A DNA stretch of 64,000 nucleotides from positions 744,301-808,300 of the forward strand of contig NZ_LMHM01000013.1 of NCBI RefSeq assembly GCF_001427785.1. Direction: 5' to 3'. Below the pieces are notes generated by a model that ran no database searches, was not told the origin of the DNA, and saw only the letters and a program-made list of their open reading frames with translations. Below are positions 63,756 through 64,000 of the stretch, one piece after another (position 1 is the stretch's first letter; each line of letters begins with the position of its first letter). The position numbers were made by a program, and so were the translations under genes. Source of the DNA: Lysobacter sp. Root690. Its GTDB lineage: Bacteria > Pseudomonadota > Gammaproteobacteria > Xanthomonadales > Xanthomonadaceae.

Positions 63756-63849
63756 CGGGGACGGCCTTGCCGGTTTTAATCGTGACGGCGAGAGACTCGG
63801 AAAATCTGGTCGGATCGAACCTGACATTTGCCGCTTCGATTCTAGAAAA

Positions 63850-63876
63850 GAAGCGCCCCGGAACCCGGGGCGCTTC
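63850..63876 (-). terminator. Terminator of the partial protease gene at the right edge
   Basis: The twelve-pair stem gaagcgccccgg / ccggggcgcttc with an aac loop. On the minus strand it is followed by tttt, 25 bases past that gene's stop. It may also serve the rightward lipase gene. Confidence 0.8.
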
Positions 63877-63900
63877 AACTGACACTTCAACCACTTCGAC

Positions 63901-64000
63901 TTACGGGCTGGTCCGCAACGTCAACGAATACGCGCTCAGAATCGACTTGATCGGCGTGTAGTAGCTGTTGCCGCCGCCGTTGTTGCCCTGGCTGCCCGAG
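63901..64000 (-). CDS. 3' end of a secreted S1-type serine protease (partial)
   Basis: The last 32 codons are seen, ending SYYTPIKSILSAYSLTLRTS-P and TAA at 63901-63903. A serine/glycine/asparagine stretch followed by 'pi..IL..Y.L.L' closely resembles the carboxyl end of alpha-lytic protease and streptogrisins (..ILSQYGLSL..). Active-site residues lie outside the window. The family call is therefore tentative; other secreted proteins could end similarly. Confidence 0.45.
   Translation of the reverse strand, partial: SGSQGNNGGGNSYYTPIKSILSAYSLTLRTSP

Noticed and set aside
1..64000. tRNA, rRNA or insertion-sequence genes
   Set aside because: No stretch with a recognisable cloverleaf, rRNA core or transposase motif was found by eye; a covariance-model scan could still reveal small RNAs.

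Overview
The window reads as chromosomal DNA of a high-GC gammaproteobacterium of the Xanthomonadaceae, most likely Lysobacter or a close relative. The reasons are strong GC bias at third codon positions, dispersed Xanthomonadaceae-type repeats (the tgtaggagcggc.. and gtcattcccgcgaa.. families), an XAC0095-like small protein, and the tail of an alpha-lytic/streptogrisin-type secreted protease at the right edge. The genus is inference. I saw no rRNA, tRNA, insertion sequence or CRISPR array.

Left part (1-12 kb): the 5' part of a zeta-toxin gene is preceded by three tandem divergent copies of a small antitoxin/immunity-like gene. Mixed housekeeping and unknown genes follow: a TPR protein, a secreted protein made of 20-residue repeats, a winged-helix regulator with a beta-propeller protein, a DUF899 protein, and two DUF1801 proteins with lysine-rich tails. 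A cholera-toxin-A-like ADP-ribosyltransferase candidate closes this part.

Central part (12-51 kb): nearly every step of leucine/branched-chain catabolism is present but dispersed. The genes are leucine dehydrogenase (43.1-44.2 kb), isovaleryl-CoA dehydrogenase (41.1 kb), methylcrotonyl-CoA carboxylase alpha (18.7 kb) and beta (32.7 kb), a methylglutaconyl-CoA hydratase-like enzyme (21.4 kb), HMG-CoA lyase (14.9 kb), a thiolase (36.0 kb) and the fused B12-dependent mutase IcmF (47.5-51.1 kb). Between them lie a PAS-GGDEF-EAL gene overlapping the HMG-CoA lyase gene, three paralogous lipoproteins, a Fur-box-controlled feoA-feoB-DUF6587 operon, a bactofilin/zinc-ribbon pair, an HscC-type Hsp70 followed by four overlapping membrane-anchored J-like genes, two alanine-rich lipoproteins, a subtilisin autotransporter, an alpha-carbonic anhydrase, and a calpain-like protease with a candidate immunity lipoprotein.

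Right part (51-64 kb): mostly accessory. An AT-richer block (about 54.7-58.3 kb) carries an AAA ATPase + DUF4435 pair resembling the PARIS anti-phage system, with a small coupled ORF in front and a PD-(D/E)XK-like gene behind. After it come a striking 17-copy 21-bp tandem array (59.54-59.89 kb), a NERD-domain membrane protein, an HTH + GIY-YIG fusion, a class-3 lipase lipoprotein and the partial secreted protease.

The less explained signals are the 21-bp array, a dispersed repeat inserted in frame inside icmF, the HscC/J-like array whose J motifs all read RPD instead of HPD, and the PARIS-like island.
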